Assembly (NCBI GenBank): GCA_039619475.1
Contig: CM077115.1
Span: 479,768,400-479,832,399, forward strand
From: Icerya purchasi
Lineage: Eukaryota > Arthropoda > Insecta > Hemiptera > Monophlebidae
Length of the DNA: 64,000 nt
Reading direction: 5' to 3'
Of the stretch, positions 25,755 through 38,208 are shown one piece after another; position 1 is the first letter of the stretch; the number at the start of each line of letters is the position of its first letter. The position numbers were made by a program, and so were the translations under genes. Under the pieces are notes generated by a model, which was not told where the DNA came from, did no database searches, and saw nothing but the letters and a program-made list of their open reading frames with translations.

Positions 25755-26150
25755 TGAAAATATATATAAACTTGGCCATTTTGGCCTCGCAAGAGTCTGT
25801 GCCCCTTGACCCTTCTTGCTTTCATTTCAGTATCTTTCTCTTCTATACTTTGTATAAAATGATCAAAATTTACGACGTAATTCTTACTAGCATCAACACA
25901 AAAAAAAAAAATAACATAACCACAAAAATCCTATTCTAACATTTAACTTCCATTATATAAAATTAAGGCATTTTTTCGTTACATTTTTTGTTACATATTT
26001 CATTACATAAAATTGTGACACTTTTTAAATAACAATAACAAAAATCCTACAAAATGTAACAAACGTTACATAATTGGGACATTTTTTCGAATGGGGGGGG
26101 TAGCCTAAGAATTACGTTGTAATTAATATATATATATATATATATATATC
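25755..26150 (+). repeat. Dispersed repeat B, copy 1
   Basis: It contains TTGGCCATTTTGGCCTCGCA, a CTTGACCC stretch, TATAAAATGATCAAAATTTA, CGACGTAATTC and, at the end, GTAGCCTAAGAATTACGTTG followed by a TA repeat. The same blocks in the same order occur at 38209-38460. The 3' part contains several ACAAACGTTACATAA-type words. It is a non-coding dispersed element, class unknown. Confidence 0.65.
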
Positions 26151-28519
26151 CACAGTATATGTAACTAAAGTAAACAAAGACTAAGACTATTTATAAATTC
26201 CTTTTATCCACAGATTCCAGAAGTTTTTCTTGCTATCTTATTCCTACTTTCCCAAGTTTCCACAATTTACCATCTTCTTTTATCTTAGTCTGTTCAAATA
26301 AATCTGCTTTAGATGCCAGCCATTGTAACATTATAATGATGCAGCTGACTCACTAGCTCGCTCTGTTTCCGTCAATTAGCGAGACAATGTTACGCATAAA
26401 TTTTGTCACTATCTATGGAAAGATATCTACAGCCCTTCTTAGTCTAATCCTCGTTTCTTCCAGTTCGCAATTCATCTACGTTTCATTGTTTTCTCTAATT
26501 TTCGTTTGATCTTTGCCTCTCAAAGATTTCATTGCGATTTACTTCCAATTTCAGGTCTTCTTTCTTGCTCCGCCCGTTTGATATCCGGAAAATATTAATT
26601 ATGCACGACTATCCCTTCTTTGTCTTATCATTCTTTTACTAATTACCACATAAAACGATATATCTTTCATTCAAATCAATTTACAGTTACCGAGTGTAAA
26701 ATTGCTACAAATAAAAGTCCTGCTTAAAATGCAAAAATATAAATCAAGGAAAATTAATCGAATATCAACTTGCCATTACATTTGTAACGCAGCGAATCGA
26801 TAAATGATATAAGACCAATCTTGTTAGAAAATACCATAAACCAAAGTAAAAAACGACATTAAACATTAAAAGATTCTTTTGTATGTTGTGGGAAGGCAAA
26901 CAGATTAGCTCGAGAGACCGCGCACATCTTTTCCTTTATAGAAAACAACGTCTGCGTGGAATCAAATTCCCTTGTGTCTTAAGGATCAGATCGCACAGTA
27001 TCACCTATCGAGCAAGTAAGGTATACCACGGTCATATTTTATCTAGACTCTCTCTTTCGTTACGTTCGTTATGTAATGCTCCTCTAACTCGGTAACAATT
27101 ATATCTCTCCGAATGTATCTATTTTTCCAAAGCACAAGATGATCCTATAACTATCACGTCCCTTCCATCGTTTCTTAAAATGTCCGGAATAATCAAGAAA
27201 TGAATACTTGTAAACTTCCTCGCTTCCGGACAAAGTCGTTGTACGTGGTACGACAAAAAAAAAAAATAAATAAATAAATAATAGATAACGAAAAAAAATC
27301 TCACCGGAACAGATAAGATGAAGCAAATTCTTCTCTGGATTTTGAATAAGAGATGGGTTTTGTTACATTTTTTTCTCTCGAATCGCCAACCAGAGATATT
27401 AGAAAATAAAGGATTCAGTTTTATATTTTAATCTGATTAGGCAGGAACAAACAGATAACAGAAATGAAAAAGACAAGATATATAAGGTAGCGTAATAAAG
27501 AGTAAAAACCATTAGGAAAATGGGAGAATTCAGGGCAGAATCGTAATATTATAATTATTGTTTTACTTAATTCTGTACCTCACTAAAACCAATCAGCCCG
27601 TATCAAGGTGTAACTAACAAAGAAATGAACTATAGAAGTAAGACCACAACCCAAAATCAGCTGTTAAAATACACACATCGATATAAATGTAACAACAAGC
27701 TTAAAATATATATATATATTTTTTTTTTTTTTTGGGGCACTTCAACAGTGGAACTTACCCAACGCAGACATACATATATTAGGTAATCCTAATAAAATGA
27801 TTTCACCCGTTAGTTCCTTTATATTATCTACATATATCTAAACAAATCAAAATTTAACTGACGCTGCAAAAAAAAACAACCAAATACACTTATTTTGTGA
27901 TTTTTTAAAGCAAATTCTAAAAACTTGATTTTACTTACTGCAGGTTCAGTTCGACAATAAAACCAATTTAATGCCCCTTAGAAATCGGCGGGCAAAGCCG
28001 CAAACAATCCAATAGGATTAGTAATAAAAATGTCTGTGCAGATCGGTACGAAAGTGAAGACTGGAGGTGGAAAATGAAATAATATATCAGCCAGTATTCG
28101 AATATTCTCTTTTTTCCGTTACTCTATATTCGCCATAATCTGCTATTTAAAAACAACGGGCACACGCTACACCAAAAAAATAACGATTTTCATTCCGCCA
28201 TATAAAATTCTTTCAGATAAAGCCGCTATTGTTCGCCCACTATTTACTTGTGACATGCACACGTTGTTAAAACGCTGAACAAATAAAAAATGTTTTAGAA
28301 ACACCTGCGCGCCTTTTTTACTTTCACTAATGATACATATATAGAGATCAGTGCACCATTCTTTAGAACATCCGCTAGTTCGTATGCGCCACGTAAAAAT
28401 ATCAACATTAATTTTTTCACCGAAATAAGAAAAATTTAAATGGCACTATTTCGTCCGGAAAATATAACGCCGATATGTAGTGCAGAAATTTCAGTTTTAA
28501 TGAAACACTCGGATTAGAA
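26151..28519. other. Non-coding stretch with small retroelement remnants
   Basis: At 27384-27425 a CGCCAACCAGAGATATTAGA segment resembles the 3' end of the family A copy near 15663. At 27720-27770 a T tract is followed by the CAACAGTGGAACTTACCCAA tail also seen at 18.25 kb. No gene was recognised. Confidence 0.4.
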
Positions 28520-28659
28520 TAAAGTCTTTATCGCATAAGTTTAAGATTAAAGCCTTTATCGCATAAGTTTAAGATTAAAGTCTTTATCGCATAAGTTTAA
28601 GATTAAAGTCTTTATTGCATAAGTTTAAGATTAAAGTCTTTATCGCATAAGTTTAAGAT
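28520..28659. repeat. 28-bp minisatellite, five copies
   Basis: Five head-to-tail copies of a 28-bp unit beginning TAAAGTCTTTATCGCATAAG and ending TTTAAGAT. Only single-base differences separate copies, so the expansion is recent. Confidence 0.9.
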
Positions 28660-30029
28660 GGCTGGAATATTAGCGTACTGAAAATGAACTCGACGATAAA
28701 ATTTATAGTCCGAAATGGTCACTGAAAAAATATTCAAGGACGATTTCGATGAATTTCAAAAATATAAATAAATATACATGTTTTTATTTACAAACAAAAA
28801 CTTCACCTACCAGTCAAGATATAACAACAGTCCGGTCAACCCTCGTAGCTTAGTGATGCTAAAATTCGGTTAAATTATGTACAGCTCCAGATGATAAATT
28901 TACTCAACCTGTTTGTTTAAATTTTTTCTCACGGTGTCCTCTGTCATTCCGTCATCCCTCTGTTTAGTAGTATTTTAGTCTCACCTTAATGACTTCATTA
29001 ATTCTCTTTTCGCTTTTTTCCTTTATTCTCCTTAACAAAAATATGTTTTTTTTTTCTTTTCCTTTTATTTAATTATTTTCTTGACACATAGCAGCATTAC
29101 ATCCGTTCAATTTCAATCAAGGCCATTTGTCTTCCTTCTTCCCCCCATTTCTTACTACTTTCTTCTCTTCTTTTATATTTTGCGATTCCTTCGCGACAAC
29201 ATTCTATGTATAACTTCATTCATTTCATTTATGAAGTAGTAATATAGTGAAGATGACGAAGCCCATTTTACGTGTGCCCATCAAAAACAAGTCGTGTCCC
29301 GATCGCCTGCAGACTGACACGATCAATCGCTCATTTCCGGTCGCTGCAACGTCGCCTTGGTAGAAAATTCTCTATTTAAATCCCGCAACTTCGAAGAGCC
29401 TAACTGGATAAAATTTAGAATACTTTTCCTGTCCGGACCAGGATTTAACGAAATTTTTTAAAAAATAAGGATACAAGTGTTCATTTTATTACAACAACAC
29501 TTACATATGCAAGTATGTACCTCCGTGTTACAATCGCAAAAATTGCCTCTGTTCGGAATTTCTCTCTAAAATTACCTAAACGCCCGTTTTACAGGCTTCC
29601 GAAATGCTGAAACGGTTAATGAACTAAATGAAATAGATCAATTTAAACAATATTTATTGGTGCGTGAAAAAGTTTATTATATTCAACGTCGTTATTTGTT
29701 ATTGTTTTCTGCAAGGAAAAATTAATAATAATAATAATAATCAAATCAAATAATTTTATTATTATTATTATTATTGTATACATTTCCATCTATGTGCAGA
29801 AATTGCTTGAGCGATGGAGTATTCAAATACAACTAAAAAAAAAAAAAAAATACTAAAGTGAACAAAGAAAATTTTTTAAAAACAACAAAACTAAAATTAT
29901 TTTACATATTCTTCTTAACAAAAAAAAGAAAAAAAGCAAGTTAAAAATGCATTAGAAAAATAAAAATGCGTATCAATTTATATAAATTGAGATTAAAAAA
30001 TAAAATAAAAACATATAATTTTAAAGCAT
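28660..30029. other. Non-coding stretch, no gene recognised
   Basis: AT-rich with an (AAT)n and complementary (ATT)n pair near 29725-29775 that could fold back. A slightly GC-richer patch at 29270-29410 has no recognised exon. Confidence 0.45.
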
Positions 30030-30282
30030 TCCACAAAATCCCACTTGTACCTACTGCTCCTTAGATATCATGACAATAAAACACCTTCTTTTCTCCTGTC
30101 CTTCCTTCTCTGCCCAACGATTACAACATAAAATAACCCCTCAGTCAATATCTGATGACCCAGAACAACTAAATTCATTGATCACCTTTCTCAAAAAAAC
30201 CCACCTTTACTCCTTAATCTAAAACCTATCCTATGGGCGCAATAATCCTGGCAATTAAAAGCGTCCCAAAAAAAAAAAAATG
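30030..30282 (+). mobile_element. Non-LTR retrotransposon 3' end (different family) with poly-A
   Basis: Plus-strand translation gives PTCTYC, then after a small gap IKHLLFSCPSFSAQR, then a FLKKTHLY-like piece shortly before the end. This matches the C-terminal tail of RNase H-bearing jockey/I-like elements, which read C..C....ET..HLLF.CP.F..QR. The coding part is followed by a short 3' UTR and an A tract at about 30269-30281, so this is a heavily 5'-truncated insertion on the plus strand. Confidence 0.65.
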
Positions 30283-30725
30283 CTGTTTTCTTTTTTTTCT
30301 GAAATACTAACCTTAAAATTTTCTTTTAAAGATTTAATAAAAATACGCGAAAAAGAAAAAAAAAAATAATTTCATAAAAGATGACATAATTTAACGTAAA
30401 ATATATACTTAAAAGGTGATACTGTGATCATTCTTAAACGAAGACACTCGGTAATTCAAATTGCAGCAATTAAAAAACTACATTAAACGAGTATACTCAC
30501 ACTCGAATCCAAAAATTGGAAACATCCAAAACATTTAATGCGTTTTTTTTTTCTGTATAATTTGAATTTAGTGTAGCGAAATTCTAATTAAGATATAAAC
30601 ATTGTTTTAAAATAACCATAATATCCTCTTTTAAGGGTATATAGTATTTAAATGAAAAATGTATTATATTTTCCATGAAATAATTACTCGTATTTTTTAC
30701 TTTTTAGCATATGTATTTCTATTAA

Positions 30726-30906
30726 ATTTTATTAAAATCTCAAAGTTGGTATTTTATTAAAATCTTGAAGTTGGTATTTTATTAAAATCTCGAAGTTGGT
30801 ATTTTATTAAAATCTCGAAGTTGGTATTTTATTAAAATCTCGAAGTTGGTATTTTATTAAAATCTCGAAATTAGAATTTTATTAAAACCTCAAAGTTGGT
30901 ATTTTA
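30726..30906. repeat. 25-bp minisatellite, seven copies
   Basis: Seven head-to-tail copies of a 25-bp unit starting ATTTTATTAAAATCTCGAAG and ending TTGGT (30726-30900), plus a partial eighth. The middle copies are identical and the outer ones diverged. Confidence 0.9.
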
Positions 30907-32370
30907 TATGTCTAAATCTAGTCTGCATAAATACTCGCTGCATGTGGAAGCCGAATGTTAATTCTTTACTAAACATCTATTGCAAACTACAAAATAATAC
31001 AGAAAAGATGAAAGGTATGGATTAATTAGTAATAAAATATTAAAAACGAAAATGATACGTAGATTAAACGGTACAGCGCTCAATACAACCTCTCGTAAGA
31101 AACTATAGAAACTACTAATTTAGGGATGGGATTAAAAAAGAACGATGATATAAACCATTGGCGCGAGAATTCGAATTTAATTTAATATATATTGTTATTT
31201 TATGTCCCTACAACGATTGCCATTACGCATCGCTAACCCTGCTGCAAATACTATTTATTTAGCATTGATGGAATCTTAAAGGTCCTTATTTCAGGGCCTT
31301 GTTAAGATCTCCCAACGTCTCTGTTGAAGAACTTTTTCTTTCGGACGCCACTCCTTTAGATCGAAGATTAGTTATATCGTTTTTAAGAGTTTGTTTTTAA
31401 TAAAATTCTACCGATCAAAAAGGGTATATTAAAAAGAATAAAACAAAGGAAAACAATCGACAGGTACAAAATCAACGTAATTTATTGAAAATTTAATTTA
31501 TTATGTGTGAATGATCAATTTCCTCAATGAAACAAAAACGACAAGCCGAACAAATCTAGTAGCAACTTTTTACGAGAACAGTCGCCACTTATCAACTACA
31601 TTACCCCCGTGAACTAGCGATCATTATCGACGACAGCTTCCGACAGCACCGACACATCTCACACACAAAGATATTTTTCCATTAAGCACCACTTCCAAAC
31701 CATATCAAGAATAAAGACAGTACAATGCACTCAACATTCTACCTATACTACTACCATTCCTCACCGCCAACAGGTCCTGAGCAGTTATCAACCGACAATT
31801 AGTATTGTTTACCTAATCAATCTGCGTTAATTTTAAATCTACCGTTTTATATTCGATATTCAGTATCTAGTATGTTTAATAATTCACTCATTCTTTTGCA
31901 TCAATATCACGCTAATATTGCGTTAAAATTACTCACAGAAATATATTTTAAAATAAATTATAACCGATTCTATAAAAAAGGACAGCTTCAATCAAATTTT
32001 ATATTAAACTATTGCTAAAGAATTTTTGTTATACGAATATTCAATCTACATGTACATTACTTTATTACAAAACTTAAAATAAATAAGTAATAAAAATTAA
32101 ATAACCAATAAAAATAATTCCTTTATTACATAAATTCTGTAAATTTTAAATTATAATAAACGCGTGTTCTGTGGTTCATCATCACATTACATATAAGTCC
32201 GTTTTCGTCCGTAACATAAAGTAACAACATCGTCCGTTCAGAGTAAATTTCTCTCTAATTTAGTCAAAAAACGTGCCTGCTTGCAACCAAATGTTTCTCT
32301 TTGCAACAGAATGGCCCGGCTTTATGCGACGCGAGCCATTCACAAAAGTAATCTTATACTATTTTTCAGA

Positions 32371-32406
<36 letters not shown>

Positions 32407-32724
32407 TAAAAATATATAATGTAAGTGAAAGGTTCGTCATATATTGTGCTCATTAGTGAAACAAAATACCTTTTATCGAGTCGGCCATACTAATGCACAG
32501 TAAAAATTAGTCGGTTTGCGAACACAACATAGCGGCTATTTGAAATAGGAATGACTGAACGTATACACACCTGCAATGATGCGCCATGAGAAAACCTCTG
32601 CATAAACGTATGCAGGAGTTGACAGAAATTTTCTTCAATATTTGTATACGCAACTTGTACGCTATAATTAAACACAGTTGTTATGTAACAGGCGAAAAAT
32701 TGCAAAAAAGGTAAACAAACATTC
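30907..32724. other. Non-coding stretch, no gene recognised
   Basis: Includes an AT dinucleotide repeat at about 32373-32402. No recognised coding sequence. Confidence 0.5.
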
Positions 32725-33010
32725 TTGACGCTAACGAACAGCATCATCATCAATCCATTGTTCTACGTAAGGACGTGGTGGCATCATATTCCTTTTACCG
32801 TTTCTTTCCATTTATTTCGATCCATTGCTACGTGGAATGCTTCTGACAACTTGTACCTCCAATTGATGTATTTATTTGATCAGGCCATCGTAGTGGGTAT
32901 CTTCCTCTGCGACGTTTTCCTTGCACCTTGCCCTGTATAATGTTTCTTTCCATGGAATTTATGTTCCTGGCTATATGGCCGGAAGTATCCGATCATATTC
33001 CGATTATGTA
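32725..33010 (-). mobile_element. Non-LTR retrotransposon (RTE/craft-like) C-terminal fragment
   Basis: The minus strand reads GHIARNINSMERNIIQGKV, then QGKRRRGRYPLRWPDQI and an ATTSLR-like ending. The block GHI.R....S...II.GK..GKRRRGR...RW.DQI is the conserved tail of endonuclease/RT elements of the type also seen at the left edge of this window. It is truncated on the 5' side near 33010. Confidence 0.65.
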
Positions 33011-33934
33011 CTTCCTATTACCTAAAATTAAAAACTCGCTGATTTCTCAAATGAAAGAAGACTGAATTTATGCTGATAGAAACGTTCAGTTTTCTAGAGA
33101 ACCCACTAAAAGATCCACGATGCGTTTACTAACCGCAGAAAACCCACATAAAGGGCATCGATCAAATAAGGAAATTACCGATGCTCTCTCGATTCTTCTT
33201 AGACAGGCCTACATTTATCACTCAAATGCTAAAGATTTTGAACAACATCACTCATATGGTCATGAAGTTGAGTACGAAACAAGCAACCTTCGATAATTCT
33301 TTCGACGACGATTCCCAAAGATTGGTTTACGATTCCAGCATGTATGTAGTTCATTTTTTGGTTTGTTTCTTTCATGTCTACTCGTTTAATGGAAATAATC
33401 GGTTGAAACGTTTACGTATTTCTAATCAGCGGCGCCTACTATATTCAGAGATTATTTATAAGCGTGTACAGTCTAGTACCGTAAAACGAAAACACTACAA
33501 AATTAAACACGCAAAAAGCTGAAAGCAATAATAATTTTGAAAGCTAAATTTCGGTTCAAAACAACCTACGATGATGACACATTTGAAACAGAGCGATTCC
33601 TCTAACCAGGACGAAAAAGTATTCCAAGGTACAGTCTCGTTCGTCGGCCGATTGTTTTGGTCCGTGTATAATAAAAAACAAGATGGAAACGTGAATTTCA
33701 GACGTTCGCTTCAAACCATTTCAGACTTAAGTCGGACACCGTATTTTTCAGCACGCAACCGAGAATCTGTTAGTTAACGGAGCCCGAAAATTAGGAAGAC
33801 GAACGGAAATTAAAATGTCCAAAAGAATGTAATTCAAAGAGAAGCATCGCATTTACGAGCCGGATTAAAACCATCAAAAATAATAAACCGGTACGTGGTA
33901 TACGATCACTCTCTCGGGGATTAGTATTTCAATC
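33011..33934. other. No supported gene
   Basis: Two open frames of 113 and 68 codons lie at 33181-33522 and 33571-33777 on the plus strand. Neither shows a recognisable domain, and composition is close to the background. Confidence 0.4.
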
Positions 33935-34214
33935 AGTTCTACGCGCGCGTACCAGCGACACCTAGGGTTCAGTGAACTTTTTAGGGGATAGAAAAATTTT
34001 TCAGACCGATACTCACTCTCGACAGCAGTCGCCGACAGTATTCGTACAGTCGAACAGTTCCGAATTTCCAACACAGTCGCTGATTGCAGACGAAACGTTT
34101 TAACTAGTTGTTCGTATGGCCCGGATTCCGGAGTACAATTAACTCTGCGAACAACTATCGGATCCGACCAGCAGCAGTGTGTATAGCCGGGCCGAGCTTA
34201 TTACGAAGACTAGT
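33935..34214 (+). promoter_or_regulatory. Candidate promoter and non-coding first exon of a host gene
   Basis: This stretch is clearly richer in G, C and CpG than its flanks (for example CTACGCGCGCGTACC at 33939). An arthropod initiator-like TCAGTT lies at 33934-33939. The GC-rich tract ends at a strong splice donor, GTAAGT, at 34215-34220, after which the sequence returns to AT-rich. No convincing start codon with a long frame was found, so if real it is a 5' UTR exon. No TATA box stands out. The alternative is a GC-rich transposon remnant. Confidence 0.3.
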
Positions 34215-34220
34215 GTAAGT

Positions 34221-35339
34221 TTTCTGTTTGTCTACCAACCACCGTTTGTAACGAGAATATAAATAATAGGGAAGAAGTAAATAAAGAGAAATTAAGAAGA
34301 AAGGCAAAAAATGAAAATAAAGCATAGAGAAATAAGCTAACGAATGTACATATGGTAAAGGAGAATAAAGAAAAATTTGAGAGTGAAGCGAAAAATAGCG
34401 GCACGAAAATACGATGCAGACGTTAATTTGATTAGGAGGCAACTAAGAAAGGATAGTCGTTGTTATTTCTGCGTTCGATTCGGCTGCGAATTCGCGCTCG
34501 TTCGGCTAGATAAATAAAAGTTAGTTTCCCATCCCTGCAGAATACAAACTATTCGCTTTTTCAGCTTTGTTACGACACTTCTACGTCGACAACTTATTAT
34601 TTACCTTTTACATCGCCAAACGCCGTCTCTATCCGCATCCTTCATACTAGAACTAATAAAAATTCTCCCTTCATTTAATCAGTATGTAATGAAGGAGATT
34701 AAAAGCCGTAATATTTTCCAGAGGCCGGCCACTGAAAAATTAACAAAAAAGAACCTTTCCTGATAGCCGGAATACGATAATATGTGTCGAATTTTAAAAA
34801 CCCGGTTAATTCTGAAAGCCAAACGAAAAAGAGGAAATCAACGCTGCATACAAAGTAATGTGGAGTGTCATTTTTCTGCATCCCCCCGGGGTAATATTAG
34901 CACCTCGCTGCGGCGCAATTCCCTATATTATAACATAGGCTGATCCCCCAGCTGCGATTCGGCTCTGTGCAATTAGCCTTCTTAAGAAGAAGAACCAAAT
35001 AATCTAACGATCCTTAGAATGTCCTACAGATTATTTGATCGCGAATATTTCAGTGTCCCCCCGTACTTACTTTTAGGTAAATAGCACTTTGCCAATGACT
35101 TCCTTTTGTGCGCGCGGTCCCAACTGTGACACATTTCGTGTACGACTGCCAAAAGTTTTCATCACAAAGTCTACATGATTTACATGAGTAACACTCCTAC
35201 GACAAAAGCTGGAGCAGCTTTACTTGCACTGAGAAAAGTGAACTTTACTAATACATTAGATTACGTTATTTTTTCCGTGCACTGCGACACATTAAACACG
35301 GCTTACGAAAATGAAAACACGTAGAAACTTATTTGCTGA
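34221..35339. other. Non-coding stretch, no gene recognised
   Basis: Plus-strand purine-rich sequence at 34240-34450 and a mixed-composition remainder. No domain or exon recognised. Confidence 0.4.
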
Positions 35340-35523
35340 AGCTTGCACTTCCTACTCCTTATTGTCCTTCCTATATCCTGTCCTTTCCTTCCCCACTAAT
35401 TATTCCTACTATTTGTTCCTTTTTAGATAAAATTTCTGATCGGATCAAAATATAACCGACTTTTGTTTCTGGGTAAAGGTCCTTGGTTGACAACCCCAAA
35501 AAAAAAAAAAAAAAAAAAAAAAA
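35340..35523 (+). mobile_element. Retroelement 3' end with long poly-A, copy 1
   Basis: A pyrimidine-rich stretch leads into TTTCTGGGTAAAGGTCCTTG, GTTGACAACCCC and an A tract at about 35500-35523. The same arrangement is repeated at 36609-36761 with matching upstream words (TATTCCTA(T/C)TATTTGTTCCT). Two independent poly-A-terminated copies in the same orientation point to a retroposed family. The GTTGACAA(C/G)CCC(A)n tail is similar in style to the family A tail. Confidence 0.55.
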
Positions 35524-36608
35524 TCAAACATGGGGCCACAATAATTATAAGCTACGAACGCTTAAAAACAGTGAAGAAAAGGAAAAAATTCCCTTGGGAG
35601 AGCCGGGACAACTGAAAATCATTTCGATCAACGACGTTAATATTTACCATAAATTTTGCTAATACGACAGGTATTATGTATTGCATGTATTTTTATTTTA
35701 TTTTTTATTTTTTATCATACGGATCTGTATGGATCCAATTGATACGTATACGAGATGATGTAGTTCCCGAACGTTCCGGATCCGTATCTGAAGAAATAAC
35801 AGAGTTTTTTTGTTTTTTTTTACCGCTAATGCAAAGTGGGTGTGTCTGGTAGAGTTACGTTTCTAAAAATACTTTGAGAGCCAGTAAACTGTTTCCTCCA
35901 TACGAAACTTACCCCATGACTTCATTTAGTTTTTTGTATTTTACAAACCTTTTTTTTTTTTACTTCAAACTTTAAAAAAATTTTCATCAGAATAATTTCA
36001 AAATTAATACCGCATGCAGAACAATGTAAAGAAGAGAAAATTCCAAATTTAAAAGAAGATGCCAACCAAATTTTTAGAATTTTTTTGTTTTAGAGATATC
36101 TTTTAAAAAAATACCAACTTCGTCTGATTAATTTGAATTTTTGTGTTATTAATGTAAAAATCTTTAAGTCTTTTGAGTCATTTTTTAAAATGTGTAGTGT
36201 TAAAAATATAGCAAAACAAAAAAACACTTAAACCCCATACTTACTTAAACATCTATAACTAAACTCAAACTCAACCCAAACAAACCTAGTTTCTTGATAA
36301 TGTATCTACGTACCAGAAGAAACATTTTAAAAAGAACAACGACTGTACAAAATGTTCATAAAAATTTTTCAATGCACAAAACTGTCAAGCAGTGACCTCG
36401 GTAATTCAACATTCTGAATAATAATCATCGATAATTTAAAACAAGTTAAAAATAATGTGATATAAAAATTCAGGTAAAAGTAAAATTGATCTATTGGGTA
36501 GTACTAACATTAAAAAAAAAAAAATTTAAATAACGTAAAATCAGACGAGGAAGATAAAAAAAAAAAAAAACGAAAAAAGTGAAACATTTTAATATTTGTA
36601 TCATTAAC
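35524..36608. other. Non-coding stretch, no gene recognised
   Basis: AT-rich with poly-A and poly-T tracts. No coding signal recognised. Confidence 0.5.
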
Positions 36609-36762
36609 TATCTCTTCCCTCTCCACAGATTATTCCTATTATTTGTTCCTTTCGCTTAATAATATCAGACCGTATCAAGATATAAGTGATTCCTTCCTAT
36701 TCTAATTGTTTCTGGGTAAAGGTCGTCGGTTGACAAGCCCAAAAAAAAAAAAAAAAAAAATT
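36609..36762 (+). mobile_element. Retroelement 3' end with poly-A, copy 2
   Basis: Second copy of the tail described at 35.4 kb: TATTCCTATTATTTGTTCCT, a degenerate middle, then TTTCTGGGTAAAGGTCGTCG, GTTGACAAGCCC and an A tract at about 36740-36760. Confidence 0.55.
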
Positions 36763-37933
36763 GAGAAACCACATTTCTGATTTTCTTGCGGCTGTAAAAT
36801 AAATAAAAATAAAGAGCCCTTTAGACGCGTCTCGAGTTTGGAGATTATTAAAACGTACTTTTAAAAAAAAAATAAGCTACATAGGTAGGTACCATTGAGT
36901 GCTGCATCCTTCACGCTTCGTGCTCTTTGAAATATACTGCTAAATAGCTATATTAAGAGACAAAAATGCACCCATTTTTGCGCAATTTTTAAAATTTTTA
37001 GACACAACCTTCCGCGATATAAAATACCCCAATTTAAGAATCACAAGAAAAAAAAAAAAGAAAACAGGATTCTTTTCTTGTACAAATAAATGCAACAAAA
37101 GAAAAAAATTTATAATAGCATCGATATTGTAATATTTTGTAATAATTAGTATCAGAATTGTACGCCAAGAATTAAGTAAAGAAGTTCCATACATCCTTAA
37201 TAAGTATCATGAATTATGAAGTTATGGTACACAGCGTACTAGACCTATCGGCACTAATGAAGTAAAAAATTTACAAAAACAGAAAAAAAAAAGACGTCTT
37301 TAATAGTCACTCGTTTAAAATGACTTTTTATCTTGTGTTCATTTTCATTATGATAATTACGAAAAATGTATTCTCTATAATTACGGTTTTCTATCCCACA
37401 TTTCGTCAACTGAAGATAAGAATTAGGAATTTTCTGATGTAAACAAACAGTTTTTGATTAATCAGATATAGAGATAATAAACTAATTTCGAACGTAATTA
37501 TCTAAACTAGAAAGCTATTCGCATTATCGACCCCCGTATTAATTATAGTTTATTGTGTTGAAGAACAGATTCTTTTTTCTAAGCAGTTTTTTCTACGTTA
37601 GCGTCGCGCACGAGAAAGACGCGCCATTTTATTCATCAAATAATAATAATAGTAATTAACAATCTATAATCGGTATTATGATGGTTGGTATTTTCACCCC
37701 CATTAGCAAAAATATCTAAAATAGAAGTGATAATAATAATAATTAATCAATCAATTTTTCGAATGAAAATCGTAATAAAATTTATTAGTACCAGCTCGCT
37801 AAATGCGGAATATTTTTTTATATATACAATATACGCAAAACAAAAGGAAATTGTAAAATAAAACGCTTTTTAAAATAATAAATTAAAAAAATTGTTTGTA
37901 ACGCTATACGAATTAGTATTAACATTTATTGTT
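36763..37933. other. Non-coding stretch, no gene recognised
   Basis: AT-rich. The 84-codon minus-strand frame at 36940-37194 is low-complexity and derived partly from a T-run. Confidence 0.5.
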
Positions 37934-38174
37934 ATACAGGGTGCGGCAGCATAACTTCCTTTTTTAAAATACGCCACTTTTTTTCTACTAACTTTTTTAA
38001 AGAAATAATAACAGAAAATCGAAGTTCATACTCTAGATCCCCCATTGGGGCAATATGTATGCTTCTTCCTTTGCAGTTTTATTTCGATTTTCTGTTATTA
38101 TTTCTTTAAAAAATTTAGTAGAAAAAAAGTGGCGCATTTTAAAAAAGAAAGTTATGCTGCCGTACTCCGTATGT
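37934..38174. mobile_element. MITE with long terminal inverted repeats (mariner-like ends)
   Basis: The left arm begins TACAGGGTGCGGCAGCATAA at 37935. The right arm ends with its complement, GCTGCCGTACTCCGTA, at 38157-38172. The arms stay complementary for about 85 bp with few mismatches, covering an AAAATACGCCAC block and an ATAATAACAGAAAATCGA block. They leave a short non-coding centre (GATCCCCCATTGGGG near 38036-38050). The TACAGGGTG start next to TA is typical of mariner/Tc1-group ends, though the TA duplication itself is ambiguous. Confidence 0.7.
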
Positions 38175-38208
38175 ATCTATATATATATATATACATATAT
38201 ATATACAT

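Noticed and set aside
33181..33777. Two plus-strand frames of 113 and 68 codons
   Set aside because: No recognisable domain, no codon or composition signal, and nothing linking them to exons. Kept only as a note in the stretch description.
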